DNA from: Aradus depressus
Taxonomy: Eukaryota > Arthropoda > Insecta > Hemiptera > Aradidae
Direction: 5' to 3'
Assembly (NCBI GenBank): GCA_963662175.1
Contig: OY759217.1
Coordinates: 50,878,108 to 50,942,107, forward strand
DNA length: 64,000 nucleotides
The stretch's first letter is position 1. Each line of letters starts with the position of its first letter. Position numbers and translations under genes: made by a program. Below are positions 40,854 through 51,482 of this stretch, piece by piece. Below the pieces are notes generated by a model. It had not been told where the DNA came from. It searched no databases and saw only the letters and a program-made list of their open reading frames with translations.

Positions 40854-41425
40854 TTTATTTATTTATTTATTTCTACAGGCGAAGCCTATTAATACACAAA
40901 ATAAAATGGTTTGCAAATAACCTCATAAGATACATCGTAATAAAACAAAAAGTAATATAAATTATTTTGATTTGTACAAATATAACAATTATTTAAAATT
41001 TACTTTAATTAACAAACACTTAAATATTACTACATATTGGTTATGAAATTAACACTATATTAATAATTATGGGTACAATAAAAGAAAAACTGGTCAGTAA
41101 TAGCTGGAAATAATAATAAATCCAGAATGTAAAAAACAAAACAACTTAAATATATGAGTTGAAGACAACTATTGTATACATAAGTATATTAAAAAGGACT
41201 ATTATGTTTTATATATCCATTTTTAAACAATTGATTTAATAGTATTAATATTGTCTATGAAAAAGTCAAATTTATCAGTAATACTATTAGCAAGCCTTTG
41301 AAATCGATCTATGGGGGAATAGAACCCATAATCAGTATAATGAAAATTAGGTGAGAAGGGGAGAACTGAACGACAAGTACGTGAGGGAATATTAAAATTT
41401 ACGAGTGAAAGTCGTAGTTTTTGGA
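40854..41425 (-). pseudogene. Non-LTR retrotransposon 3' end (ORF2 C-terminus and A-rich tail)
   Basis: The minus strand, ending in a TAA at 41223-41225, encodes LRLSLVNFNIPSRTCRSV, then NFHYTDYGFYSPIDRFQRLA and a hydrophobic end (DKFDFFIDNINTIKSIV). This is the pattern of the C-terminal end of many jockey/CR1-like ORF2 proteins (L..FNIP.R..R.....HYT.YG..SP..R...N). A 3' UTR follows, then a (TAAA)n tail on the minus strand at 40856-40873. The reverse transcriptase is absent, so this is a 5'-truncated copy of a LINE family different from the one at 12-14 kb. Confidence 0.72.
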
Positions 41426-41469
41426 AATATATTTGGGCATAGAAGACGTAAACGAACTCTTTCCCATCG

Positions 41470-41600
41470 AATGTGACTATAACTGGTCAAAACATATTCA
41501 GGAGGCATTGGAACGTGAAAATCTGTTGAAAACTCAGATTTGTGCACGATTAGAATACTTTCTTATACTATAGGTATAAAAAAGTAATATAAAACTTGAA
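41470..41600 (+). repeat. Family F fragment
   Basis: ACTGGTCAAAACATATTCAG, TTGGAACGTGAAAATCTGTT, then CTTATACTATAGGTATAAAA. Confidence 0.55.
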
Positions 41601-42219
41601 GCTCTATCCCTGGAGGTTAATGTGTGAGAGATCTTATACTGGAAAGAAGGCGGGGAATGAAGATCACTGGAGGGAGAACTTTCCAGAAAGGGCTCTATTT
41701 TATGAAATGTATTCATTTTTCTACCTTTCCAGTTTAGACATTAAATGTATTATGTAGAGTGTCTAGACTGGTGGAGGAAGCTGGACTATTTTATTACAGT
41801 GGAACTAGCCAGCCAGTATTTGAACTGGATCCTGGAGAATTTCCTGCCAGTAAATATCCATTTCTCTCAGTTCTTCAGTCTAACTCTAGGTTCCAGGCTT
41901 CTTTTTTTTACCTGGTTTAGTTTAATTAACAGAAAACCCATTTTCCAGGAACATTACGTTGTTCTTCATTCTTTCTTTATCCTCCTGGAGTCTGGTCATT
42001 CATTGTTGAGAAAATTCGGCGTTAACTTTTCACCAGAACTTCCTGTTCTCCTGCCCACTAAATAAAGAAGGAAAATGCACGATAGCTCCCAATAGAATGA
42101 ATACCTCAGCAGTGCAGCCACGTACTTGACACTGCACTAGTTATCGAAATTGCTAATGGCAAATGTTAAGCAGTTATTAAATAAATAAAATATTTTGAAA
42201 TGTGTTGCACATTTTTAGG
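41601..42219. other. No gene recognised
   Basis: A 106-codon plus-strand frame (41745-42065) is hydrophobic and aromatic-rich without family resemblance; I treat it as chance. Confidence 0.4.
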
Positions 42220-42600
42220 GGCGATATAACTTTAGTCGTATTTCTTTAGTCGTAGGGTTATTGACTATCGGAAATTTAATATGAAACGTTTTTGTAAAGA
42301 CCAACTTTTCGATAGGACTAACCCTTATTATTAAAGTCATTTTAGGAAGAATTTCGGAATTTATTTTATAAATATACTACCTTCGAAAAAATTTATTAAA
42401 TATAAAGTGCCTCTTAGTATTATCTACAACTTTTATTTGAAGAAATTTCGTTTCGGTCATAAATACAAGCGGTATTTTGTAAATATATTTAAGCCTCGAA
42501 GTAAAGTGGTCTCAAATTTCGCCGAATCAGATCTAAGTTAGCACTTGTGACATCTTCATTTCGTCATCATCCCGAAAATGGTCTATATCCTAGGGACCTA
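42220..42600 (+). repeat. Family F copy
   Basis: GATATAACTTTAGTCGTATT, CTTTTCGATAGGACTAACCC, GTCATTTTAGGAAGAATTTC, AAGTGGTCTCAAATTTCGCC and CAGATCTAAGTTAGCACTTG in order. Confidence 0.65.
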
Positions 42601-42769
42601 AGCATCCAGTACTCTTATCCCTTCCCTGAAAGCGCTGGGCTTCCCCCTTATTATATTAACTGTATGTTTATACTTATACTATCTGAACCAAGCCCTTCAT
42701 GAAGTACTTGGTCTCCCAATTTCCTTAATGAACCTGAGAATGCTCCCATGGTTTAATCTTCTAAAATCC

Positions 42770-42885
42770 TCCTCTGTGATACTGGCAATTTTATTGAAAA
42801 TGTAAGTTTTAGAGGGAGAGAAGAAACTTGGTTTATTATATTTATAATTCGAGCTGGAGAAGTACATTAGCGGTGATTTATCTAC
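42770..42885 (+). repeat. Family D distal end
   Basis: AGTTTTAGAGGGAGAGAAGA, then GAGCTGGAGAAGTACATTAG and GGTGATTTATCTACGAC with a T-run. Confidence 0.55.
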
Positions 42886-43459
42886 GACTTTTTTTTTTTT
42901 TTTCGTTTTGTTAGTATTTTCTCAATTGGGAAGCTGGAGAAAAGGCCTTTCCAGATAGGATCGTGGACAAAACGAGTGAGTGGTGGGGGGGGGGGGGGGG
43001 GGTCCATTGTGGGGGAGGTTAACTAAGTCGGCCTTCTTGGCAGAGAGAGGTAAGCAATAGGAGCCTCTTTGTTCTTGGTCCTTCCTTTCAGGACCAAGGT
43101 ACAAGGGAGGCTGGAGTCTGGAGTCTGCTAGGAGCCCAATTAACAGGGACCAGTCCTCCTTTCTGTAGACCAGTCTCCAGCCTCCAGCTCCAGCCTCAGC
43201 CTTCTACCAGCCTCCCATTATTTCATTTAGCCACCTCTCTCTCTCTCACTTTTTCTTTTAGACAACAGTTTATCTCGGATAAACCAATCCTGGTCTCTTT
43301 TCACAAGGGAACAAGAACAACCAGCCTGCCTCCCACAAGAAATACCACCAAAGAAAGATTTACGAGATAGACTCACAATTCTACTTTCTGTAATTAACGG
43401 ATTTTTAATAACTAAATAATATAAATATAAATATATATATATATATATCTGCAAAAACA
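42886..43459. other. No gene; simple-sequence rich
   Basis: G18 at 42985-43002, a polypurine/CT-rich stretch (CAGCCTCCAGCTCCAGCCTC) near 43173 and (TA)n at 43432-43447. Confidence 0.5.
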
Positions 43460-44950
43460 ATTGTAGCTATAAATTTGAAATTTGGGATGAAGAAATCGTA
43501 TGTGCTAACTTATATCTGATAAGATTTTTCGGACGAAAATTGAGACCACTTTACTTTGGGGCCCAATTGCTTATGACATAATTAAAAATCTTTTCCAGTA
43601 AAAGAAAATCTATGTCCAACATAGAATCGAAGGTGCCCGATCGATGCATTCAATCGTGGTCAGACAAAGAAAGACTCACATTATCACAAATTTCAACTTT
43701 TCACGGAATATATATTTTTTTTTACAAATAGCTATTTACAACTGTATACACATAAATACAACAAAGTAAATGTGCTAATAAAGAGGTAATGGTAATGTCA
43801 AAATGTCATGAGGGGAGAAATCACCCAGTGGTGACACTCCCTAGTCACTGTTTTCCTCTCGTTTATAGCTAATCACTGTCACTGTCACTGCTTCTGATCA
43901 GGAGGTCTCTAGGCCATTGACGCTTAAGCCGTCGTTGGGGAAGTACGGCAGAATGGAGGGCACGGACTAGAGCATTATTGTGGGGCGGAGCATTTAACAA
44001 GTCATTTTGAGTTTTTAAAAATTAGACACAATTATCGGTAACAAATAAAGAGAAATGCTTTTGTGGCAACTAAAGATCAAGAATAAAATAAAAATTCTGC
44101 AGTAAAGGATAAACCTCACAAGGAAGATAATCTATGTTGTATTTTGTTTCATTGTACATGCTGTACTACTGTATTATGCTAATCCTGACAGTAATATGTG
44201 AGTACTTTATTTGAGATACAATTTTTCATAGGTTGTCCGGTTATTCAGATAAATGCTGAAAACTGTCCTGAAATGTAGTTTTGAAAGACATATTTTTCGA
44301 CGTTTTCTTGATTTACCCAAAACACGGTTAATCCTATCAAAAAATTGATCCCAACCAAAAATGTTCCTTATTAAATGTTCAATCGCTAGTCGTTCCAGAT
44401 TTGAGATAGGATTAATACGACTAAAGTTTTAGCGCCTCAAAAAATGAAGAGTTTATTCATACTCCCATATTACTGTCAGGATTATGCTGTACAATGAAAC
44501 AAAAAAAAACCTCTGATGTCAACTCATTAATTTATCTAGTAACTCTAGTATGAAATGATTTTGAGAAGGGGGTGGGATCTGTAAGGATGGTTAGTATAAG
44601 AAAGTCCTGTAATGATCACATCATTGTTATTTTGTTTTGTAGTTGCGGATAATAATTTAATTTATTTATATTCAAAATAGATTATCTTCTTTGTGAGGTT
44701 TATCCTTTACTGCAGAATTTTCATTTTATTCTTGCAGTATTTTAATGATCTTTAGTTGTCACAAAAGCATTTTTCTTTATTTGTCACCAATAATTGTGCC
44801 TAATTTTTAAAAACTGAAAAATTACCTGTGAAATATTCCGTGAAAAGTTGAAATGTGTGATTATGTGGGTGTTTCTTTGTCTGACCACGATTGAACGCAT
44901 CGATTGGGAACCTTCGATTCTTTGTTGGACATAGATTTTCTACATTGATG
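43460..44950. repeat. Large imperfect inverted repeat with inserted spacer
   Basis: Left-arm blocks CTATGTCCAACATAGAATCG, GTGGTCAGACAAAGAAAGAC, TTTCAACTTTTCACGGAATA, then AGACACAATTATCGGTAACA and GCAGTAAAGGATAAACCTCA are mirrored in order on the right (GATTATCTTCTTTGTGAGGT at about 44681 to AGAATCGAAGG complement near 44920). The left arm has an extra segment of about 280 bp (43725-44005) absent from the right. The centre and outer left hold family F sequence and a family E arm (44550-44617). Confidence 0.7.
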
Positions 44951-45194
44951 CCTATGAAAGGGGGCATATAGATCTGCTTTGTGCTCTCTGAATTAGTAAT
45001 ATTTTTAGTACCACTGGGCATCTGTATTACCTTACAAAGAGATTACTAACACGTTGTCTCAACCAATTACCAGTCGGTATAGAAGGTATTTTCTGTTTGT
45101 ACCTTTCAATTTTATATTATGTAAGGTGGAAAGGTATTTTGAAATTTATAGGAAATTTCACAGGATACTGAATACTCATATATGTTGTCCAGTT

Positions 45195-45330
45195 CAAAAT
45201 AATGTGTTCACAGACACACTGACATTTTTTTAAAAATTTTTTGGAATCAAGGGGTCGTAAAACATGAAGTTCCGGTGAAATATCAACATCGAATTTTTGA
45301 CTGATTACAACACTCGAAAGTGGAAAACAT
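45195..45330 (-). repeat. Family D proximal blocks
   Basis: GTGTTCACAGACACACTGAC, AACATGAAGTTCCGGTGAAA, ATCGAATTTTTGACTGATTA. Confidence 0.6.
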
Positions 45331-45581
45331 AAAAAGTTCATATGTTGTAACACGAGACCTCTTGAGTGAGAAATCAAAGAAAAACTGGAAAAATTCTACC
45401 TTTGTATCTTAGCAGTTTGAAAGAATGTAAGTGCATGGACTTTTACCCTGTTGGTGTCCTGTTGTTATTTGCCGGATCAGGTCATATTGTATCATGAAAT
45501 TTCTTATCTTTTCAACAGTCTAATGTTTTCATCAGTGGAATAACAGTTTCTGAGTTGTTCTGACCAGTGAATCTGTTCATA

Positions 45582-46058
45582 ATGAACCGTTTAAGTTACG
45601 AATCCCTCAATCTAGCGATGGGAATGCTAAACATCGGTGAATCCATGTGTGCAGTCGCAAATCGCTTCAATGAAAGTGCTAGTGTGATCCATCGAGCTAG
45701 GACAAAATTCCTGGTTACTGGTAGTGTGCGATACAGGCATGGGGGAGGGGGTGGGCGGCTAACATCAGTAGCTAAAGACAGATTTTTAGTGATCCAAGCT
45801 CGTAGAAGGCGTACTGTTACAGCCAGAGTCCTTCAAGCTGAGCTTAGACGTGCAACAGGTACATTGATTTCAAAGCAGACGATTCGTAGGAGACTTCACG
45901 AGCGCAATTTGCGGTCCAGGGTAGCCAAGAATATACGGATATATACATTTAGGAAAAAAACATTCTCTTATCCGGCTTTATTATTCGTCGGAAATAGATA
46001 TTTTCGGATCATCTATTTGCAAAAGAAATTCATGATCGCAGAGGCTGCGGGAACCTAG
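45582..46058 (+). pseudogene. Tc1-type transposase, N-terminal DNA-binding part only
   Basis: From ATG 45582 (MNRLSYESLNLAMGMLNIGE) the first about 115 residues match the paired helix-turn-helix region of Tc1 transposases. The first helix-turn-helix includes VANRFNESASVIHRARTKF, the linker TGSVRYRHGGGGGRLTSVA replaces the usual basic GRPR segment, and DRFLVIQARRRRTVTARVLQ leads into LISKQTIRRRLHERNLRSRV. After RSRVA similarity ends and the frame runs about 45 codons through unrelated sequence to 46058. The DDE catalytic domain is missing. Terminal inverted repeats were not found. Without the catalytic domain it cannot transpose DNA. Confidence 0.88.
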
Positions 46059-46654
46059 AGTATTTCCGTGTTATGACTCGATCGGGGCAGGGGTCGGCAG
46101 CGTTTCTGTACTTGCAGGCGGCATCAAGGCATGGTTTTTAAGGACGTGCCTGATATATTGAATATATCGAGTCCTTTGGATTTATCCAGCCACTTGAATC
46201 CACCAATCTAATCCCTATCTCTTTTTTTTTTTTTGCAATAAATCCAATTTAGGGTTAAAAGAAAAAAAAACGACGTTATCAGACCTATCTGGAAGTATGG
46301 TTGAACACAGCTCTGGGGTTGAACACGGCTCTCACATCAAAAGAATTCAGACCATTCAAAATAAAAATATATCGAACAATGACACAATTCCCTTACAACA
46401 TTTCGAACATAACGTACCGAGATCTCAACATGTCATTTTTAAACGAGGTCACACACAGCTAAATTTGGACAAAAGTTCACACTTTACCCGTCCACACTAG
46501 TTGAAGAAATGTCGGCCCGGTCCTTGCCGAGTTATCCTCCTCGACGACTGAACCGTCGTTGGCCGCGAGACCTCCTCCTGCCTGAAGAAGACCACCCACT
46601 TCATCAACTCATTCAAGTCTTTTTGTTATTCTACTATTACCTATATTCATAGTT
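46059..46654. other. No gene recognised
   Basis: Includes a short direct repeat (GGTTGAACACAGCTCT, GGTTGAACACGGCTCT) at 46299-46334. The short plus-strand frame here has no family resemblance. Confidence 0.4.
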
Positions 46655-47545
46655 TTTATTATGTTCTCACTGTTGAAGAACAGCACATAAAATTTGGGTG
46701 AAAATCCAACTTCGAATTTCTAACCGATTACATAACTTCCCTTATACAAGCTCTATATCGGGAAGATACTATGGATTGACTAAATAGGGCGGAGGCTTAA
46801 CACAAAAACTCTAATACAGGGGTTCTCAACCTTTCAGGCTCTGAGCCCCCCTTCATACTTTGGTGTGAGGTCACGCCTCCCTTTACGGATTAAGTTAAAA
46901 AAGAGTAAATTTATCATATATAAGTCTAAATTTTAGACTTATATATGATAAATTTACTTACATTATGTTTGAGTAAAATGACTTTGAACTTAGGCTAGAC
47001 ATACTCTGGTAAGGAATATAAAATCATATTTGTTCAAATTTGTTGACGCCTCCCCTGGAATTCTTCCACGCCCCCCAGGTTGAAAACCGCTGCTCTAATA
47101 ACCCACGAAAGAATGACGTCATTGTATACGTGTAACCTAAACTATGTGAGGACCACACCTATTCATTTCCACCCTAATTGGTGTAAGGGAAGGGGGGGGG
47201 GGCGGGGAGGGGGGGGGGGGGGTTACGGGAGAGGCGTAACTCAAAAACTTCAATAATTGCCGTTGTAATGAATGTAACATAAACTAAACAACATAAAATT
47301 TCATATTTGAATTTTAAACGACATAAGGACGACACTTACCAATTTTCAGCGAAATCGGCCAAAGGGAAGGGGGGTTGAGGAGAGGGACGTAATTCGAAAA
47401 CCCTAATAACTATCGATGTAATGAATGTATCGACACTAAATTTAGGAGCCCCTATGTAAGCCAACTATTGAATATTAGCGTAACTGGTTTTGAAGGGGGA
47501 GCGAAAAGCTAATTGATTAATTCCTTCTGGGAAAGACTTTTGGCA
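46655..47545. repeat. Family D copies, one split by a MITE
   Basis: 46675-46750 is inverted proximal sequence (ATCCAACTTCGAATTTCTAA, CGATTACATAACTTCC). 46780-46816 plus 47093-47540 is a plus-sense copy interrupted by the hAT MITE. It continues with TTGCCGTTGTAATGAATGTA, TTTTCAGCGAAATCGGCC and TGTAATGAATGTATCGACAC to the distal GCTAATTGATTAATTCCTTC. G-runs lie at 47190-47222. Confidence 0.7.
46817..47092. mobile_element. hAT-type MITE, 276 bp, with exact 8-bp target duplication
   Basis: Flanked by CTCTAATA on both sides (46809-46816 and 47093-47100). Ends CAGGGGTTCTCAACCTTTCA and CCCAGGTTGAAAACCGCTG are inverted, the classic Charlie-like hAT termini. The middle (about 46905-46960) is a near-perfect palindrome of TAAATTTATCATATATAAGT. 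Confidence 0.93.
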
Positions 47546-47605
47546 CCAAAGAAGCGCGCTACGTTACCGATGTTATTTACACATCAATAAAATAAAAATT
47601 CTCTC

Positions 47606-47700
47606 CAAAAAAGGGATTCGAACCCGCGCCCGTTGTGGGTCCATTCAAGGAAAGCCCACTGCCCCACTATCTCGTCTACTCTAAGCTTAGCTCTTTTATC
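47606..47700 (-). mobile_element. tRNA-like head of a different SINE or tRNA pseudogene
   Basis: On the minus strand GATAGTGGGGCAGTGGGC (A-box/D-arm) and GCGGGTTCGAATCCC (B-box/T-arm) are at tRNA-like spacing. The sequence differs from the main SINE head. No acceptor stem closes. Confidence 0.5.
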
Positions 47701-48228
47701 TACTACTGGGTGCGCCTTGCCACACTGAAGATCCACTGACGGAAAGTTTCGTTGTAGATTGTCCCATAGGACAAAGATCGGAAGGGCGGTATAACCTTCA
47801 CGACTAACGAGCTAAAATGTCACCTTGTCACTCCAAACTTAACGTGCTTTTCTCCTTAAGAAGGTCACAACTCAATTAGAACGGTGACATATTGGGAGTT
47901 CGATTCCTCATTAGTCAAACAAGATCATTCTCCTTTCAGAATAAACACATGTCCTATAAAACTTTTAATATTCCAAGACCATGGAAAGATATTTACTCTA
48001 CCAGTGAACAAATATGGCGATGGATTTATTAATGTTTATATAGAATATAATCCTTTTTTCTAAAATTAATCTTCGTTTTTATAAAGGAAATACATGACTG
48101 CAACTGTTACTATCTAAACGTCTTCTTCCTGATAGCTTTCCATTTATATTTTTATGTGATGACTAGCTTTTTTCTCGTGCTCAAGGCCGGGATTGAGTGG
48201 GGGGAGGTATTTTCTTTCGGAGTTAGTT
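47701..48228. other. No gene recognised
   Basis: No coding signal or repeat match. Confidence 0.4.
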
Positions 48229-49530
48229 ATTGTGACTCATGCCCGGGCTTTAAAAACGAGGTCATATCGCCTACTACCAGAGCGCTCTATCGTCGCTCGG
48301 GCCCGACTCTAGTTATTGTGACATGCCCTGGCTACGATGTCATATTGTCTGCTTCCAGAGCGCTCTATCGTCGCTCGGGCCCGACTCTAGTTATTGTGAC
48401 TCATGCCCTGGCTACGAAGTCATATCGCCTACTACCAGAGCGCTCTATCGTCGCTCGGGCCCGACTCTAGTTATTGTGACATGCCCTGGCTACGAAGACA
48501 TATCGCCTACTACCAGAGCGCTCTATCTTCGCTCGGGCCCGACTCTAGTTATTGTGACATGCCCTGGCTACGATGTCATATTGTCTGCTTCCAGAGCGCT
48601 CTATCGTCGCTCGGGCCCGACTCTAGGTAATGTGACTCATGCCCTGGCTACGAAGTCTTATCGCCTACTACCAGAGCGCTCTATCGTCGCTCGGGCCCGA
48701 CTCTAGTTATTGTGACATGCCCTGGCTACGATGTCATATCGCCTACTACCAGAGCGCTCTATCTTCGCTCGTGCCCGACTCTAGTTATTGTGACATGCCC
48801 TGGCTACGATGTCATATTGTCTGCTTCCAGAGCGCTCTATCGTCGCTCGGGCCCGACTCTAGGTAATGTGACTCATGCCCTGGCTACGAAGACATATCGC
48901 CTACTACCAGAGCGCTCTATCGTCGCTCGGGCCCGACTCTAGGTAATGTGACTCATGCCCTGGCTACGAAGTCATATCGCCTACTACCAGAGCGCTCTAT
49001 CCTCGCTCGGGCCCGATTCTAGGTATTGTGACTCATGCCCTGGCTACGAAGTCATAGTCTGCTTCCAGAGCGCTCTATCGTCGCTCGGGCCCGACTCTAG
49101 GTAATGTGACTCATGCCCTGGCTACGAAGACATATCGCCTACTACAAGAGCGCTCTATCGTCGCTCGGGCCCGACTCTAGGTATTGTGACTCATCCCTGG
49201 CTACGAAGACATATCGCCTACTACCAGAGCGCTCTATCTTCGCTCGGGCCCGACTCTAGGTATTGTGACTCATCCCTGGCTACGAAGACATATCGCCTAC
49301 TACCAGAGCGCTCTATCTTCGCTCGGGCCCGACTCTAGGTATTGTGACTCATCCCTGGCTACGAAGACATATCGCCTACTACCAGAGCGCTCTATCTTCG
49401 CTCGGGCCCGACTCTAAGTATTGTGACTCATCCCTGGCTACGAAGACATATCGCCTACTACCAGAGCGCTCTATCGTCGCTCGGGCCCGACTCTAGGTAT
49501 TGTGACTCATGCCCTGGCTACGAAGTCATA
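48229..49530 (-). repeat. SINE-tail-derived tandem array, 16 units plus a partial, 77-82 bp each
   Basis: Each unit is the inverted 3' end of the local SINE: GTGACTCATGCCCTGGCTAC, then ATATCGCCTACTACCAGAGC and GCTCTATCGTCGCTC, closed by GGGCCCGACTCTAG. Units 2, 5, 8 and 11 (starts 48313, 48549, 48785, 49023) carry GTCTGCTTCC in place of CGCCTACTACC, an A-B-C higher-order repeat of 236-238 bp. Units 12-16 lack that variant. Unit 1 is closest to the parent SINE (ATGCCCGGGCTTTAAAAACG). Overlapping frames across the array are repeat artefacts. Confidence 0.95.
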
Positions 49531-49603
49531 TATATATAAATGAAATAAGGAAATAAAATGCTAATAAAAAATAATTATTAAAATGTACCTGTGGAGGAAC
49601 TGT

Positions 49604-49605
<2 letters not shown>

Positions 49606-49638
<33 letters not shown>
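49606..49638. repeat. Run of 33 A
   Basis: An uninterrupted A tract shortly after the tandem array; it could be the A-tail of a retroposed sequence or simple expansion. Confidence 0.85.
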
Positions 49639-49640
<2 letters not shown>

Positions 49641-49772
49641 ACATCTCTGTATTAAATAATGGTTTTGAATATGAAACACGACTTTGTTATTATGGTATTT
49701 TCCGAGTAGAAGGTTTCCTCTAACATGAACGTTTTTAGTTGAAGTTTTTCAACAAGATGAAGGCGTCGCTGA

Positions 49773-50105
49773 AAATCGCGAGACCAGGCTAAGGCTCTTA
49801 GATTTTATTTCAAGGAGATAAAAAAAACTTGAGTGCTCCGTCCTTCGGATCGTTAACCATAAGTAAGTTATTTAGTTATTTGGACTCATGCCCCGGCTTC
49901 AACTAAGGGACAGCGTGCTCAAGGTTTTCTCCCTTCCCTTGGCTAAGGGTCTTCAACGAGTACCTGAGGTCTAACAAGTTCGTCACGATCACTTAAAGTC
50001 CGGTCCGCAGGACGACGTGCTCAAGGTTACTCTTCACTTCCCAGTTGAAACAACTTAGAGACCCGTCTAGATATCCAACTCGCGATCCTGAGCTCATTAG
50101 ACACC
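49773..50105. mobile_element. Old SINE copies, two opposed fragments
   Basis: 49773-49855 is plus sense (AGATTTTATTTCAAGGAGAT, then GTGCTCCGTCCTTCGGATC). 49875-50105 is inverted (GGACTCATGCCCCGGCTTCA, TCTTCAACGAGTACCTGAGG, AGGACGACGTGCTCAAGGTT, CCTGAGCTCATTAGAC). Divergence marks an older subfamily. Confidence 0.7.
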
Positions 50106-50429
50106 ACACGTAAGATAAAATAAGTTTCTGGTTGGTTCTAACTATTGTAGATGTGGTGAGGCTGTCTGTATAACTGAATGCAAGGAAAGACGAGAGGAAA
50201 GATTCAGGTGGACAAGTGAAGAGACCAAATGGCGATTCCCTGGATAGAACGCTCATTCAAATTCATCCTTATCTCAACATGGCACCGCAAGTAGAAATCT
50301 AAATAATTTTACTGTAAAAAACTTCAACCTTATTTTCAAACTTACTTGAGACACTCGCCGATCACATAATCACCAACTAAATTCCCCCAAGAAGATCAAA
50401 TAAAGACAGTTATAAAGTGATGCCGTGAG

Positions 50430-50580
50430 TGTTGGAACCATCCTCCCGGTAACGGAACCATCCTTTCGGTAACGGAACCATCCTCTCTGTAACGTAACCA
50501 TCTTCCCCTCCACCAGTTCCGGTATCGGAACCAGTTCGAGTATCCGGTACCAGTTCCGGTATCAGAACCAGTTCCGATTT
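50430..50580. repeat. 20-bp minisatellite and related GGAACCAG repeats
   Basis: GGTAACGGAACCATCCTNNC repeats about 3.5 times, followed by CCGGTATCGGAACCAGTTC-type units. Confidence 0.8.
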
Positions 50581-50694
50581 CAAGCACAACACGATCTACT
50601 GATGATGAAATATCTATCTCCAGACTGTTGGTATTGTAAATGAGTCAAGGAAGAAATATAGAATATAGGTAGATTGGCTTTGAGGTACTGTTTT

Positions 50695-50770
50695 CACATA
50701 TTTTCTGAAAAACACATTAAGACAGCAATGTCGGTAGATAGGCAGCAACTAGAAGCGATGATAGTCAACC
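50695..50770 (+). repeat. Family G copy
   Basis: ATATTTTCTGAAAAACACAT, then GCAATGTCGGTAGATAGGCA, as at 35845-35925. Confidence 0.65.
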
Positions 50771-50860
50771 ATAGACCGATTTAGATATATTGGGAGGGTT
50801 GTTGTTTACACCCAGGGACTTAAGCATCGACGTTCTTATCCCTTCCCTGTTAGCACTACT

Positions 50861-51045
50861 GCGGCAGCCCGAAATTTTGCCTACCCAAGTTTAGTTACAT
50901 AAGATAAGACTCATTAACGAGTACCTGATATTCAAAAAGGTCCGGGAACTTCGCATAAGATCCCATCCAAAGGACGACGTGCTCAAGGTTTTTTTTCACT
51001 GCTCAGTTGAAACACCTAAGAGCCTCAGCTAAATTTCGTTGGAGT
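50861..51045 (-). mobile_element. SINE, old divergent copy
   Basis: GAAATTTTGCCTACCCAAGT, ATTAACGAGTACCTGATAT, CATCCAAAGGACGACGTGCT, then CAGTTGAAACACCTAAGAGC. Same diverged subfamily as 49875-50105. Confidence 0.75.
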
Positions 51046-51482
51046 TGGAGGAATCGGGTCCCAGGTGGAACCACCCTCTCCACGCCAACATGGAGCCATT
51101 TGACACAGGGTAGGTAGTAAAGCTTGTGCATCTTAACGATCATCTTGGGACACAAACCCTATCGGCCTGTTTAGTCATCCTCTGGATAAGGGAGCTGCTT
51201 GTGATTCCTTCCCTTAAGAACCATAAAATCCCTTAACCCCACATAGACTTCTAGTACAATAGGGCAAAAGGTTAGCGGCGGTAAATGATGGTCCTTCTTT
51301 AAAAGAGTGAATGAATCTGGAACAAATTCGACTAGTATTCAGATCAGAGGATAGATGGTCGATCAAAGTGGACGACCTTTTGATAAGAAATTTTTTACCC
51401 GATACAACCCAACCTGGTTTGAAATATTACCTATCTGGTTGGTAGTATGTTGGGCCAAATCCTAGAGGGGTAATAGAAACTT
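51046..51482. other. No gene recognised
   Basis: GC-moderate sequence; no family match. Confidence 0.35.

Noticed and set aside
41745..42065. 106-codon open frame as a gene
   Set aside because: Aromatic-rich random-looking peptide in AT-rich DNA, with no motif and no splice or start support.
48156..48942. 75-127-codon frames across the SINE-tail array
   Set aside because: Repetitive frames from tandem units of SINE origin.
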